A stretch of 64,000 bases of DNA from Selaginella tamariscina (Eukaryota; Streptophyta; Lycopodiopsida; Selaginellales; Selaginellaceae). The stretch spans positions 310,001 through 374,000 of the forward strand of contig PUQB01000017.1 in NCBI GenBank assembly GCA_003024785.1, read 5' to 3'. A program made the position numbers and the translations under genes. Of this stretch, positions 47,114 through 58,462 are shown one piece after another (position 1 is the stretch's first letter; each line of letters begins with the position of its first letter). The notes under the pieces were generated by a model. It saw only the letters and a list, made by a program, of their open reading frames with translations. It was not told the origin of the DNA and did no database searches.

Positions 47114-49810
47114 GAGAAATACTATACAATAGAATTGTACTGTATAGGTTATAACTAATATATTTTAATATTTTAACTGATTCCTTGTACAGAGGCTTTC
47201 ATTTTATTATATGTATATGTCATAATAATTTTCTTTTTTTTTTTTTTTTTTGGTTTTTAAAATTATAGTCTTTTAAAATGGAGGCTTATCTAAACTCAGG
47301 TTCTACCACATGATTATCGCAGAATGCTAAAGAACAAGTAAACATGTTTTAACATATAATGAATGTGCGTATGCACAGTTCATATTTTGATTAATATTAA
47401 AAAATTTAACTTAAATAATATATTATACTATTTATCTATACAATTTATTGTAATATATTATTTATTAACACGATCTGAACTAGGATCAAAAGCCAAGTTT
47501 ATATTAATAAATAGTTGCTATTAAATTTGTTAAAGTATAATTAATATAGTTAATTTTAATTGAATAGTATTTTAAAATTAAACACCATGTTGAATAAAGG
47601 AATTCTTGAAAATATGTTCTCTGTAAGACTATATATATACATTTTTTTTGTTAGTAAGGCTTATGTTTTTATATTTATCTAATGAAACATATAATATTTC
47701 ATAAATTATATCATGGTTTTAAATATAGATTTGAGGCTGGTTTAAATCTAAACCAGACTTCGGTAGCCTTTAAGCTTCGAGAATATATGAAGTGCTTATT
47801 ATATTAATACATATACACATATTTTTTGTATATGTTAGATTAATTGAATTTAAACTTTAAGTTAATTGAGTTTACTCAATTGAACTTAACTAACTCAATT
47901 TATAATTGAGTTATTTAAGTAACTTCAATTAACTAGCTTATGTTAAATATTAAAATCTAAATTCAATTTTAAAATTGAAAGAAGTAACAATGAAACAGTA
48001 AGCTTGTGTGTTTTGTCACGCGGAAAACATTTTGAATAATTACAGCAGGTAATGAGTTTCAAAATGGAGTACAAGTAAGAATCTTAATCAGCGATATACA
48101 TAATATTTCTATATTAAATATGTAAATAGTATCATTAAAATGTAATAAGATTGTATCTGTAACAACTATGAAAAGTTTCTTATGAAGAACATAATCAAAT
48201 TTAATCATTCATAATTTAACTATTCATCTGGTACTATGATGCATAACATAATTATTTAGAAACACAGTATATTAGCTATTTGAAAGGCATTTAATGGTTA
48301 ATGACATTACGGTTCTGCTATGAGATCTGAACGTGGATCTGTTTCAGGCAGATTGCATGTGAAAGACTGTCGTTCATAAATTATATTAATTATAATTTAT
48401 ATTATATTATTGTTAGTTCTTTTACAAACATATATGTATGTGGTGTGTGTGTAAAATACGCGTATGAGAATGTGTATTACATTTAAAACTATAACATTAT
48501 TTATGTTAGTGTATCCATAAGGAAATGGTATAAAAATGTAATGGAAGAATATTTTGGTATTATAAATACTTTAAAACATTACATTAAAACTTATATCTGA
48601 ATCACATTAGAATATGCTAGAGCATCCTCATAGACATGCCCCACACACATACACACATGCAGGGGCTATGAGTTCTGCACACAAACATATAGACTTGAGT
48701 ACTTTAAAATCTCAGATATTGTACTTATCTTTATGGGAAAACAGCATTACTATTACACATCTTATTATTTTCACAATAATCATTATAATAATTAACTGGT
48801 TAAGGGTCTTTATTTGATAACGTTTAGTGCTATATTATGGGAGATAAGCAGTATTTTATATATATATGTATGTATGTATGTATTAAACTGCACCTTTCTC
48901 AAGCTTAAGCTCGCAAGTAACACTGCATTTTTATTTCAATGTAATGCTCTTTCTGTTTGATATATGAAGATTATAGGTAGCACAGTTACAATGTAATATA
49001 TATATATATATATTATATATATATGAAGTGCTTGTTAAATTAATACTGTATGTATATGTATATTAATACATAAAAGTATGTTTATTGTTAATATCTGAAT
49101 TTCTTCAGGTAAGTGTGAATTAAACACAAATTTTCAAGAGAAACCTTGTCATATACTCAGTGTGGAGTGTAAAGGAAGAGCATTACACTAACAGCATATT
49201 CTTTAACTCTACTACATAATAATTTATCCCAAGCCTCACTATTTTGAAAGATTGAGCAGAAACAAGTTGAAAAACTAAAAAGAAAATAGAAGATTATTAT
49301 CATATACATATAATAATTAGAGATGATATTATTAAAAGTTTAACTATCATTACACCATATTTCGCCTGGTCCTTGACGCGTTTTATAAGTTTAAAATGGA
49401 TTTTTTTTTAATTTGTGTTTAAAAACATTTTTAAAGTGTTATATTGTGTATCATATAGTATTATTATAGTAAAATTGTGAAGTTTCGTTGTTCTATTTTA
49501 ATGTTTAGTATTATTTACAAGAAATCAGTTAAAAATATTGTCTTCTTCTCAAAAACTTCTACATTTAACCATCTTAGAATCAAATGTGTTACTGTTTGGT
49601 ACCATAAATACATATGCATACAAAGTATGTGTGTGTATATGGTGTTTTCTGGAAACTCAACATAAGAAGTAAAAAATAGCCATATATTTATATGCACATA
49701 TATAATAATTACAGCTAAAATTTTGTTACAAGTACTACACGGATGAATTAGTTTAAATCAGTAGTTGGTTTTTGGAAAATTATTGCAAGTAATGAGTTTC
49801 GTATGAGAGA
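47114..49810. repeat. Inverted, diverged copy of the 3' spacer
   Basis: Reverse complement of about 8200-10860 in unit A, with many substitutions and indels. It lacks the PIF/Harbinger-like element, giving the empty-site sequence near 47150-47170. It retains the segment that unit B has lost (about 48590-48920), so that loss is derived in B. It also has a unique stretch of A/T palindromic sequence around 47850-47960 (TTAATTGAGTTTACTCAATTG type). No coding sequence is supported. Confidence 0.8.
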
Positions 49811-50203
49811 TAAGTTAATAATTTAATTTAAGGATTTAGGGATAAACTCAATAACATGGTTAAGAATTATTAAATAATTAAATTTGTTAGGAATTAATTT
49901 ATTAAATTAAAATAACACGTTAAATCATTGGGTTAAGAGTCTAATTTATAAATAAGATTAAAAGAATAAATTCATCAAATCAAAATAATAACTAAGTTAA
50001 AAATTTATTTATTAATAAATTATTATTAAATAATTAAGCCGGGCACGTGTATTGGTGTTAAGTTTTGCTAATAATGAATTAGTTGAAACTAACATAAATT
50101 TATATATATTTAACGTTAAGAAGACTTTTTAAATAATGAATAAAGGAACTCCGAGTTAAAATCAGTTAGATAAACTAGGGTTAGGTTTAACCGAGAATAG
50201 GGT
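49811..50203. repeat. Inverted copy of the gene 5' flank
   Basis: Reverse complement of parts of 20930-21500, shortened and diverged. The region just before the gene (50170-50215) has TAGGGTTAGGTTT and AATAGGGTTTGG, the telo-box-like motifs in gene orientation. No gene is seen. Confidence 0.65.
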
Positions 50204-51507
50204 TTGGATTCAGGAGGTGTGGAGATGCCCGGCGCCAGTGAGAACAAACGGCGAAGGAAGAGTTCTGGGAAGGATTCGGCACAAAGCAGGGGAAGAAGAA
50301 GCAGGAGAACAGCGGAAGAGGCAAGCAAGAGACAGAAGATTGGGAATGAAAGATTCAAAGAAGATGAGGACCAGACGGAGGATCCATTTCAAGTTCAAGA
50401 GAGCGAGTATAATCTCCGAATTTTTGAAGCTGTGAATCCGTTTGTGGATGTCACGGTTGTACTGCAGGTCGGTACGTTACAGGATTGAAGGCTGAAGAGG
50501 AAGTTTTGGATGCAGCTTATGACCAGTTCTTTGATATAGTCTACAGCACTTTGAGAAGTTTTGGACATCCTAAGACCGAGCTCGGTGGCAGGCCCATTCA
50601 CACAGCATACTTGTCAGCGCTTTGGAATTGCACTAGGCAAAGCTCGAGGAGGATTTCTGCAAAGGCTTCCTACGAATCCGAATCAGAAAGGGAGGTGGAC
50701 GGAGGGGACGCAGGAGACAATTACGATGATGTAGAATGGTTCCAACAACGGAAGGAGACGATACGGAGCTCAAAACTAAATGTGATTTTAAGGTCCGGGT
50801 GCTTGACAAGTGCATCAACAAGAGTGTTACGGTTTTGGTTATTCAGTGTGGATGGGTAAGCATTGGTTTCTTATACCGAACGACTTAATCTCTGACTCTT
50901 TTTTGTGTGCAGGAAACGTTGATTATTAAGAGTTTTCAAGCAGCGGGATATGCCATGAAAGATGCTGCGAAGAACATGAAATTGGGGCGGTTTGAGCCTA
51001 TCTTTCTTCAAGCCTGGGGCGAAACTGTTTGGCGTTACGGAATTGTGATCCCTAGTGGACTCGTAAGGATTAAGAATGGAGAGGTGGTAAATGCATACGG
51101 GCCAGCTCAGGGAAAGTAAGTTAAAACTGTTTTTTATACGTTCTTTATATGATAGTCTTTGCTTTTTTAGGATCAACCGGTTGCAAAAACGTCTTCAGCA
51201 GAAAACCGAACAGCTTGCGCTCGATTATGACATTAATGTATATCCAGATGGAGAATATGTTGTTGGTAAGACGATCATTTTTGAGAAAGAAAATTCGTTT
51301 TGGTTTTGCGATTTCAAATGGAACAACGACACACGGTTCTTCATACAGAGTCTGCTGCGTATTGTGGTGGGGGATCGCATCCTTTCCTGGTGTCTCAAGG
51401 ACTTTCTAGAAGTTGTTAACGCAAGAATTCAAGAGAAAAATGAAACAAGAGAAAAAAGTAAGGAAAAACATAGGTGTGTAAAACTATCTTTTAGTTATCC
51501 TCTCTAA
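50204..51507 (+). pseudogene. Third copy of the array gene, frameshifted
   Basis: Same gene in opposite orientation. Exon 1 spans about 50204-50855, with a 5' frame to 50488 (basic start, then DPFQVQESEYNLRIFEAVNPF), a frameshift near 50470, a second frame from 50485 (FGHPKTELGGRPIHTAYLSAL) and another shift after the acidic block near 50735. Exon 2 (50913-51115) and exon 3 (51171-51507) are open with normal splice sites. Exon 3 is extended by a Lys/Glu-rich tail. The extra basic run RRSRRTAEEASKRQK is lacking in A/B. It is probably a pseudogene, unless the shifts are sequence errors. Confidence 0.85.
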
Positions 51508-52100
51508 ATGTATTATATAATTTATAATAATACTTAAAATTAAACTATGTAATATATAATTCCATGTTTATTATAATATATTTAGAGAAAGTAATAGTTT
51601 AACAAATAAACAAGAACAAGTCGCATTTAAAATAAAATGTTTATATAATATAACATACTGATGATAAATGATTAATTTAATCTTCAACTTACATATATTA
51701 CTAACTTAATATTGTGCGTTGTTCATGACTCGGGAAAACATTATTATGATAGCTGTGTGTGTGTGTGTTAATATGTATAAGAAGGTAGTAATATAAACTT
51801 AGTTAGTTAATCAACTATTAAGAAGTGCTTAGTTTAGCTAATTCAAGAGAGATAAGTTATTCGACTATTAAATATTAAATTAATATTATCATTTTTAACT
51901 ATGTGACAAACGCCGATTATAAGTCTTGTAAACTTTTGAACATTCATATCAATTCTATATATTTCGAGCATCACACACACATCCCATGCTAGTATGCATA
52001 CATCCTACAATGTAAAATATAGATATATATGTGTACACATTTCACAAGCATTACCAATTAAAATTAAAAAATATCTGTTTAAATTAAGATCAGATCGTAA
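51508..52100. repeat. 3' flank of the third gene copy
   Basis: AT-rich DNA resembling, inverted, 18900-19520 and, in direct orientation, 54190-54609 plus 58463-58650. Shared stretches include AACAAGAACAAGTC and AATGATTAATTTAATCTTC, and a (TG)n run near 51755. It forms the left member of a direct repeat around the kinase-like gene. Confidence 0.65.
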
Positions 52101-52574
52101 AACAAAATAAAAATGTGTTCCAATAAATGTGTTCTACTGACTTTCTTTAAAAATATACTTGTCTAACTTAAAGAATTATTTTAAAAACATTTAAGTATGT
52201 AAATTTTAAGAAAATGAGTATATGAAATATATTATAATTTAACATATTATAAGTTGTTATGTATAATTTGTTTGATAAATTAGCTATACATTTAATAACT
52301 GCTAAGGTTTAAAAATTATGCATATATTTAATTTTACGTAGTTAAAGATAAAAATGATTCCACCGTTATTAAAAAGAGCATATATTTAATCTTAGGGATA
52401 CATATAAGGAGCTATGCTAAATTTAGCACCCTACGTAGATGTACGCAGATGGACGTGGATGGACGTACGTGCATCTACGTGGTTTCCTAAAAATTATATA
52501 TTAATTAGTTAGGAATTGACACGTGGCATAACATTTTATCAGGGTTTTTGTGATTTCATAGCTATGTTCTTGTT
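52101..52574. other. Intergenic DNA before the kinase-like gene
   Basis: No gene is seen. It contains an imperfect hairpin at about 52432-52482 (ACGTAGATGTACG facing CGTACGTGCATCTACGT) with an internal GGATGGACGT repeat, and an ACGTGG core at 52505. These could be promoter elements of the original kinase-like gene, but nothing proves this. Confidence 0.5.
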
Positions 52575-53883
52575 AAGGGCGTAATTCGTATTGCGGAGGA
52601 GGAGATATGCAAAGCGGAGCTGATGGAGCAGCTCTGGCTCTTGGATCTTGGGCGATCCGTGTCCAATCACTTTGTGTCCGAGAGGGTAGAAGAAGTAATC
52701 GACTGGGATTCGCCGGTGCAGGTTGGTCCTTACATAGTGAAGTTTCTCCGAAGAACATGGCAGATTGTCAAGTCTATCGATGTGCCCAATACAGTGATCA
52801 CCGAATTTGTGGCTCGTGGACTCAAGGACAGCCTCCTACCTTACACGCCGAGGCAGGTATACTTTCTCAATGCTGTTGATAAGCAGGCTTTTCTCACTGC
52901 ACAGCAAGAGTTGCTGCTGTTTGTTTCGGCCTGGAGCACAAGGTGCTGCAGGATCATGAAATGGTGCCATTCATCGACATCGAAGGGGCCTGGTACTGTC
53001 AGCAGGGTCATAGAAGGAGGAACGGAGCTCTGCAGGAAGCAGATTGATGAAGAAGAAGAAGCTATGAAGGAACGAAAAATACTGGCTCGACTGCCTGAAG
53101 CAGCCCATCTGTTGCGACTGAGGCTTCTTACACTAAAGGAGGTTCTACCTTCCTTGTTTTGGAGCCGGGGGTGCATCTGGATTTGGACATGCTTATCGAG
53201 AAACCCACCAAGTTCAGTTTCTGGGCTAATGCGCTTCCTGCAGACCACCCTGAAATGGTCATCTCTTGGATGGTGTGTCTCTCAGCCGCGCTCGCCACGC
53301 TGCACAGTCACAAGGTCGAGCACATTGATATACAGCCTCATAACATTGGCCTACGAGTGGACACTGGAAATCGAGCTACTCCTTTCATTCTCGACTATGG
53401 ACATTCTGGGTGCGGTTCCCCGTTTTATTCCTCCCCGGAGAAGATTAAGATGAAGAAGGAGGGAGGCACGGGAGATGTTTTCTCGCTTGGCCTTGTGTTT
53501 ATGGATCTTTTGTGTCTGCTGGATGAGGATGTGAGGAGGGAGTGGAGCAAGTTCGTCGGGAGGAAGACAACACCTGCTGCATCGTTAATAATGAAGAAAC
53601 GGACCTGGCACCAGCAAGTTTTGGAAATGCACATGCGCTAATCCTCGAGATAAGTAGTGTTGTGTTGAAGATGCTAGAGGTGGAACCTACCAGTCGCATC
53701 AGTTATGAAGAGGCGTATAAGTGTTTAGTGACACCGGGCTGGACGAAAGTTCATTGCAAGCCGGTTCTGAAGGCGTCCCAATCTAACGAGGGTCAGGACG
53801 CAAATGAAGATGTCACAAAAGGCTCTGTCAACAGAGGCAAGAAAGCTCTCGACGCATTCCTGAGTAACTATATGAAGAGGTAA
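52575..53883 (+). pseudogene. Protein-kinase-like gene with frameshifts
   Basis: An uninterrupted GC-richer block that reads as one protein only if the frame changes at about 52935, 53000, 53140 and 53590. It starts with a charged alpha-helical N-terminus of unknown type (to about residue 110). A glycine-loop-like GTVSRVIEGG then leads to RKQI (possible catalytic Lys) and a helix-C-like EEEEAMKERKIL. The C-lobe has FLVLEPGVHLDLDML, HIDIQPHNI (for H-R-D-x-K-P-x-N), DYGHSG (for DFG), SPEK (for APE), GDVFSLGLVFMDLL and PTSRISYEEAY. The K in the catalytic loop is Gln. It is a degenerate kinase and no longer intact. No introns fit the shifts, which makes a retrocopy possible. Confidence 0.72.
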
Positions 53884-54321
53884 CTTGTTAATCTCTCTCA
53901 CATAGCTAATGGTATGTATACATGCATGTACAGGGGAAGTAGAAGGCGACTAAACAGAGAAATGATGTGAAGGACTTGCACATAGTCATTGTAATTAATT
54001 TCTTTTTATATGGTTTGCAGCTTAATTAAATATAGATTATTAATTAAATAAGTAATTGCAACATTCTGACAGTATTGAACTTAATCATTTTTGTGATAGT
54101 CAAATTTAATTTATACATAAATATTCAAATATGTGTGTGTGTGTGAGAGAGAGAGAAGGGTGATATACATACAAAAATGAATTGTTTAACGAATAATATC
54201 TAACAAACAAGAACAAGTCACATTCAAAATAAAATGTATATATAACATAACATAATGGTAAATAAATAATTAATTTAATCTTCAGCTTTACATATACTAT
54301 TAATTTTAATATTTATGATAG

Positions 54322-54362
<41 letters not shown>

Positions 54363-54609
54363 GATATATATTATCTTATATTACACATATGAACAAGAAA
54401 GGTAGCAAACTTAATACAGACTTAGCTAGTTAATTAGCTATTAAATATGCTTAGTTTAGCTAATTTAAGGGAAGCAAATTAAATATTAAATATTAATCTA
54501 CATCCATTAAATGCAAATTATAAATCGGATAAACTTTTGAAAATTCCATTTGAGTTCTATACATTTTGAGTATCACATACACACATATATTTCATGTTAG
54601 TTTGCATAT
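53884..54609. repeat. Intergenic DNA with a second copy of the 3' flank
   Basis: 53884-54170 shows nothing recognisable apart from a (GA)n run near 54150. From about 54190 it repeats 51600-52050 (AACAAGAACAAGTCACATTC, then a 38-bp (TG)n run at 54322-54359). The homology continues past the copia insertion at 58463. It carries no gene. Confidence 0.65.
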
Positions 54610-54614
54610 ATCCT

Positions 54615-54814
54615 TGTTGTGAAAAGGTGCTAAAGCACGAGCCCAGCCAAATATCAACTAACCTATGTTTTTGTACTTTTGGATATTATTTATACAGTTT
54701 TCTTTATAATTATATATGGTAGTTCTTCATAAGTATATACGGTCTAAACTATATATGGTCTAAACCATATATAACTGTTCTTCTAGTTTGGACTCCACGC
54801 TGGATATCTCAACA
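54615..54814 (-). repeat. Copia 3' LTR
   Basis: 200 bp, TG...CA ends, matched by 58263-58462. It contains a TATATATGGT motif repeated around a GGTCTAAACCATATATA palindrome near 54745-54775. Confidence 0.93.
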
Positions 54815-54971
54815 CTCCCACTCAGCCATGAAGTTCAAGATGGTCATTCAAGATCAGTGTCGCTGGAAACTATCCCTGCTCAATGCCTTGGTCATAATAT
54901 CTACAACCATCTCGATAGTAGACACATGCTTGAGCTTGATGTTTAAACCTCTTGTCGGATGAAGTGGTACT

Positions 54972-55667
54972 TCACATCGACATGCTTGACTTTCTCATGA
55001 TGTCTAGAGTAGCTATGGCACTAGTGCTGTCACAGAAATGAAATTCCTCGTCCTTTAGTAACTTCATCAACCATGTTGCTTCCTTGGCCACCTCTGTTGC
55101 TGAAATGTACTCGGCCTCCATCGAGGAGAGTGCAATCACTCGCTGCAGTCTGCTCATCCAACTGATAAGCCCATCATCCAGAAGAAACACATATCCTGAA
55201 GTGGACTTCCTAGTCTCCCTGTTTCCTGCCCAATCTGAATCTGTGAAACCCACTAGATCCATTACCATGTGATCTCCTGTAGAGCTCCCACTAGCTGAAT
55301 ATGTGAGACAAAACCCGACTGTGCCTCGCAAGTATCGTAAGATACGTTTGACTGCTGTCCAATGAGCCTCTCCTGGATTCTCTACAAACCTGGAAACCAC
55401 TCCGACTGCAAAAGCCAAGTCTGGTCGAGTGGAAATGGCTAGATATAACAAACAACCAACTATCTGCCTATAAGGAACCTGTGCCATGACTCGTCTCTCC
55501 TCCTCAGACGTCGGCTGTTGATCTTTTGAAAGTTGTGTGTAGTCCATGGGGGTGCTGACGGGTTGCTGTCGGCCATGTCTATACTTCTGAAGTATCTCTT
55601 GCACATAGTGTGCTTGAGATAGCTGAATCACCCCTGCAGCTCTATCCCGGAACACCTGAATGCCCAA
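54972..55667 (-). pseudogene. Copia RNase H and connection
   Basis: An open stretch of 231 codons: QLSQAHYVQEILQKY, YRQIVGCLLYLAISTRPDLA, WTAVKRILRYLRGTVGF, FTDSDWAGNRETRKSTSGYV, ALSSMEAEYISATEVAKEAT. These are the standard copia RNase H landmarks, with the catalytic D-S-D-W-A-G, E-A-E-Y and the start of the final D region present. The last part, normally D-N-x-S-A, reads CDSTSAI. The domain itself looks well kept. It is the C-terminal end of a polyprotein with broken upstream frames. Confidence 0.88.
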
Positions 55668-56345
55668 ACAATAGCATAGTCGCCGGCTGCGGAGATCTCA
55701 AACTGAGATCGAAACTGGTGTTCAAAGAATTGAACAAGCCGAAACTGGCTGCGGCCATGATGTTGTCATCAACATATAATGCCAGGTATGCAAAGTCCAC
55801 GAAAGACATATACGTTTCCATCTGCAGTGGACTTCTGGAAACCGATGGAGGTGAGAAACCTGTCTACATGATCATACCAGGCTCGTGGTGACTGCTTCAA
55901 GCCATATAAGGGCCTTTCGAAGACGACAAACGTTGTGTTCTTGTCCTTGTACCACGAATCCCTCAGGCTGTGTAGTGTAGACTTCCTCCTTCAGCTCTCC
56001 ATACAGGAAAGCAGTCTTTACATCAAGCTGGTGAACTCCAGATTCAAGCTAGTTGCTATCCGGAATGAGACGAATGGAAGCCATCTTCACCACTGGTGAA
56101 TACGTCTCATAGAAGTCAACTCCAGCGATTTGTGAGAATCCTCGTGCAACAAACCGAGCCTTGTATCGGAGTACTTCGCCTGTGCATCCAGCTTCTTCTT
56201 GAATAGCCACTTGGTACTTACAGTGCGGCGACCGTGGGGAAGAGTAACAAGCTCCCAAACCTGGTTCTTGAGGAGAGAAGCATATTCCTCCTCCATGGCA
56301 GCCCTCCATTCTGCCTCCTGTGATTGCATAGCCTCATGCACTGTC
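55668..56345 (-). pseudogene. Copia reverse transcriptase
   Basis: The N-terminal part at 56341-56180 reads EAEWRAAMEEEYASLLKNQV then WELVTLPHGRRTVSTKWLFK. The middle (56309-56049) has ARFVARGFSQIAGVDFYETYS then PVVKMASIR. The catalytic YVDDN lies near 55775. Frameshifts occur near 56190, 56050, 55900 and 55680. The Y-V-D-D aspartates are present. Confidence 0.82.
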
Positions 56346-56530
56346 CGGGGCTCCCGAGGATACCTGGAGGTGAAGAAGGAGGTTGAAGACTCATCAGCTT
56401 CTCTTGCCTTTCGTGACTTGTAGCTAATTCTCCCACTTCTCGTGATTGTGTTGATGGGTCGGATGGATTAGGTACCTGTGGAGGTGCTTGCTGAAGTGGA
56501 GGAATCTCCTCCTCACTTTCGTGCTCCTCC

Positions 56531-57390
56531 TCACTCAGATCTGGATCTGCTGCAATCTGCAGTCCTGGATCTTCCCCAATCCCCCTGGATCAGGCCCATG
56601 TGCTGGTGGATCCTGTGGCTGCTCTTCCTCAAGAATATAGGCGTCGGATTAACTTGAACTGTAAACCTATCCTTGTAAAGCATATCCTCATTAAACTTAA
56701 CGTCTCGGCTCACAACAATTTTCTGGTGAGTGGGATCGTAAAGCCTATATGCCTTGCTCTCATGGCAATATCCCACCATGATATACATGTTACTCTTCTG
56801 CTCCAACTTACGACGGAGTTGGAACGTGTGCATATGCCAGGCACCCAAACACACGAGGTGTTTCAAACTGACTCGCTTCCCAGTCCACCGGGTGAATGGA
56901 ACTTCTCCACCAATGCTGCTTGCAGGAAGTCGATTCCGGATGTAGCTGGCTGTGCTTAAGGCCTCTGCCCAATAATTGAGCGGTGTTCCTGCATGCATAA
57001 GCATGCATCTTGTCGTCTCCACTAGAGTCGATTCATTCTCTGCCACTCCATTTTGCTGAGCTGAGTATGGGGCTGTAAACTGTTGCTGAATCCCAGATTC
57101 TTCGCACAACTTCTTGAGCACACTTGCTTGATACTCCCCACCTCTATCACTCCTAAGTACGCGATTTTCAAATTCTGCCACACGTTTTCTGCAGCAATCT
57201 TATATAGGAAACATTTCTGCTACTTCTGATTTGTTAATCAAGAATTTCACCACTGTGTAACGAGTATAATCATATAAACGTCAAAAATACCTCCTTCTGT
57301 TCAATGACTGAACATGCATTGGTCCACACACGTCTGTGTGCACTAATTCTAGAGGTTGAGTGGTCTTACACAGATGCCCTTACTGGGGAA
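56531..57390 (-). pseudogene. Copia integrase
   Basis: First catalytic Asp in LVHTDVCGPM near 57330. The open frame 57181-56531 then carries LRSDRGGEY (second Asp) and QQNGVAENESTLVETTRCML, which holds the Glu. NYWAEALSTASYIRNRLP, RWTGKRVSLKHLVCLGAW and KAYRLYDPTHQKIVVSRDV follow, all standard copia integrase signatures. A break near 57190 separates the two parts. The zinc-binding region upstream (57400-57500) is disturbed. Confidence 0.87.
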
Positions 57391-57706
57391 CGGTTGCCTA
57401 TGTTGTCTTCCAAAACAACATGCCTCACAGAACTCAAGGTTGTTTCTAAGTACCTGAAAGTCTAAAAGCTGGTCTGGTCCGAGCTACAGCTCGAATCGCT
57501 GCCTTGTTTGCATGTCCAATCGTTGATGCCATCGTTGAAGAGTTGTGGAGAAGATTTCTTCTTGGGTATCACCAATGTGGCGTCTAGCCTATAGTTCCCA
57601 GCATGTCTCTGGCCACGTACTACTATGGTTCCTTGTTTGTCAGTGTAAGTGATCTTGTCCTTATTAATTTGACCTTTCCAACCGGCATTTGTTATCTTCC
57701 CAACCG

Positions 57707-58254
57707 AGATAAGAGTTTCGCTGAGTGTGGAGATATAGTGAACATGTTAAAGGTCGACAATCTCACCGTTCTGGAGTTGAATCTCTACTATCCCGACTCC
57801 TACAATGCTCAATGGTCGATGATCTCCCGTGTAGACTCCTTCTCCCACTGGGATTGCCTGATATGTCTTAAAAGCGGCAAATACTAGAATATAGTGAACA
57901 TTGGCACAATTGTCCAACTAGAGGATATTTTCTTCCTCGAAAGGATTGAGGTTAGTGGAACCATAACTAAGAGTACAAGTAGCATTCCATTACATACCCC
58001 ACACAAAATCTTATAACAAACCATTCGGAACCAACCGTTTCGAGGAAGAAAATATCCTCTAGTTGGATAATTGTGTCAATGTTCATTGTACTCTAGTATT
58101 TGCCGCTTTTAAGACATATCATGCAATCCCAGTGGGAGAAGGAGTTTACATGGGAGATCATCGACTATTAAGCATTGTAGGAGTTGGGATAGTAGAGATT
58201 CAACTCCAGAACGGTGAGATTGTCGATCAATAGGTTCTAACGAAACTCTTATCT
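57707..58254. repeat. Inverted repeat inside the copia element
   Basis: Arm 1 (57707-57942, minus-strand sense, protease/pre-integrase segment) and arm 2 (58038-58254) are reverse complements over roughly 200 bp with small differences. A loop of about 95 bp separates them. Arm 2 lies next to the primer site and reads antisense relative to the element. A transcript from the 5' LTR would fold into a long stem. Confidence 0.9.
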
Positions 58255-58262
58255 TGATACCA
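58255..58262 (-). other. Copia primer-binding site
   Basis: TGGTATCA on the minus strand directly after the 5' LTR, complementary to the 3' end of initiator tRNA-Met. It is the usual primer for plant copia elements. Confidence 0.88.
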
Positions 58263-58462
58263 TGCTGTGAAAAGGTGTTAAAGCATGAGCCAAACTGAAT
58301 ATCGACTAACCTATGTTTTTGTACTTCTGAATACTATTTATATAGTTTTCTTTATAACTATATATGGTAGTTCTCCATAAGTATATACAGCCTAAGCTAT
58401 ATATGGTCTAAACCATATATAATTGTTCTTCTAGTTTGGACTCCACGTTGGATATCTCAACA
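58263..58462 (-). repeat. Copia 5' LTR
   Basis: 200 bp, partner of 54615-54814. Its first bases on the plus strand are TGCTGTG instead of TGTTGTG. Confidence 0.93.

Larger units (their letters stand above)
54615..58462 (-). mobile_element. Ty1/copia retrotransposon with TSD, gag deleted
   Basis: Two 200-bp LTRs (54615-54814 and 58263-58462) begin TGTTG/TGCTG and end CAACA, flanked by a 5-bp duplication ATCCT (54610-54614, 58463-58467). On the minus strand the 5' LTR is followed directly by TGGTATCA (58262-58255), the tRNA-iMet primer site. A GAGTGGGAG purine tract precedes the 3' LTR. Domain order protease side, integrase, RT, RNase H is that of copia. Gag is missing; in its place is an inverted second copy of the protease/pre-integrase segment. 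The LTRs differ by a modest number of substitutions. Confidence 0.95.

Noticed and set aside
52575..53883. Explaining the kinase frame changes by introns
   Set aside because: No paired GT-AG sites remove the shifts while keeping the protein motifs. The similarity is continuous through the shifts.
57603..57887. 94-codon plus-strand frame in copia
   Set aside because: Antisense to the protease/pre-integrase region and part of the inverted repeat.
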